Positions 63,829 through 64,000 of a stretch of 64,000 bases of DNA are shown piece by piece. The translations under genes were made by a program, and so were the position numbers. Numbering within the stretch: position 1 is the first letter of the stretch; every line of letters starts with the position of its first letter. The notes under the pieces are model-generated. The model searched no databases. It saw only the letters and a program-made list of their open reading frames with translations, and was not told the DNA's origin. The DNA is taken from contig JBBMNZ010000001.1 in NCBI GenBank assembly GCA_037954325.1, positions 7,598,874 to 7,662,873 of the forward strand. Direction: 5' to 3'. The DNA is from Fistularia commersonii. Lineage: Eukaryota; Chordata; Actinopteri; Syngnathiformes; Fistulariidae.

Positions 63829-64000
63829 TGTTATATTCCGTAAGGAATATATTGTTGCTTTGATGTTGATGCCTTAATGTTGATACCTTATTGTTGATGC
63901 CTTGATGTTGATGCTTTAATGTCAATGCTACGTACACTATATAAGCTTTACCAACCGACCCGCTACTTTATTCTGGAATATACCCTGCCATTGAAGCAAC
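63829..64000 (+). repeat. Gypsy 3' LTR, cut by window end
   Basis: 172 of an expected 225 or so bases. Starts TGTTATATTCCGTAAGG and includes ACTATATAAGCT. Carries more TTGATGTTGATGCC units than the 5' LTR. Confidence 0.9.

Larger units (their letters stand above)
60227..64000 (+). mobile_element. Ty3/Gypsy LTR retrotransposon (runs off window end)
   Basis: Order: 5' LTR 60227-60451, primer-binding-like site at 60452, gag remnants, protease, partial RT, scrap of RNase H, integrase, polypurine tract 63818-63828, 3' LTR from 63829. It is a Ty3/Gypsy element because integrase follows RT/RNase H. The internal region is only 3.38 kb because part of RT and most of RNase H are deleted. The LTRs differ by roughly nine substitutions plus indels over the 172 comparable bases, so the insertion is not recent. 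It lies inside an RTE copy. Confidence 0.9.

Noticed and set aside
1..64000. CRISPR arrays, operons, phage or plasmid modules
   Set aside because: No regularly spaced direct repeats with unique spacers and no bacterial gene layout. The content is that of a vertebrate repeat-rich region.

Overview
The window looks like a transposon-dense intergenic or intronic stretch of a teleost fish genome. The evidence is the mix of repeats: RTE-clade LINEs with (GAA)n tails, L2/CR1-type LINEs with the fish tail containing GGATAAAAGCGTCTGC, hAT and Tc1/mariner DNA transposons, Ty3/Gypsy sequence, tRNA-headed SINEs, and long (CA)n and (CTT)n arrays. I found no host protein-coding gene, rRNA, functional tRNA or CRISPR array that I could support. 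Almost every long reading frame is a transposon remnant or a shadow of one.

Layout. 1-7.2 kb: two Tc1 fragments, an L2-type LINE 3' end, a short RTE copy (18-bp target duplication) split by an LTR-like insertion, then a full-length minus-strand RTE copy (14-bp target duplication). 9-14 kb: a decayed LINE, a hAT remnant, an RTE fragment, and a LINE with an inverted 5' end. 15.8-18.1 kb: a hAT element bounded by 8-bp duplications that carries an internal RTE piece. 18.3-24.8 kb: SINE, decayed LINEs, a Gypsy RNase H scrap and two RTE fragments. 24.8-31.5 kb: mostly unassigned AT-rich DNA with one LINE C-terminus, a SINE and an RTE copy.

31.8-38.5 kb is a multi-layer nest: an RTE copy interrupted by a 3.5-kb hAT complex that itself holds a solo LTR, an older LTR-like repeat and a block duplicated from about 9 kb downstream. 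The sister hAT copy at 44.1-45.7 kb, with its own target duplication, serves as a template for reading the nest. 38.5-44.1 kb is largely unassigned. 46.3-52.3 kb holds LINEs, one interrupted by a small hAT element. 53.6-56.9 kb is the best-preserved element: a full-length RTE with a 17-bp target duplication and a roughly 1,000-codon frame broken by only two stop codons. 57-58.6 kb is a CR1/L2-type LINE and MITE-like sequence. From 60.2 kb to the window end a Ty3/Gypsy element (5' LTR, gag, protease, partial RT, integrase, polypurine tract, most of the 3' LTR) sits inside yet another RTE fragment.

The parts do not form a host pathway. The common thread is repeated activity of one RTE family (ten copies or fragments) that has served both as invader and as target. 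The main value of the window is the relative chronology that nesting and target duplications allow. I saw no sign of a new defence, biosynthetic or regulatory system.
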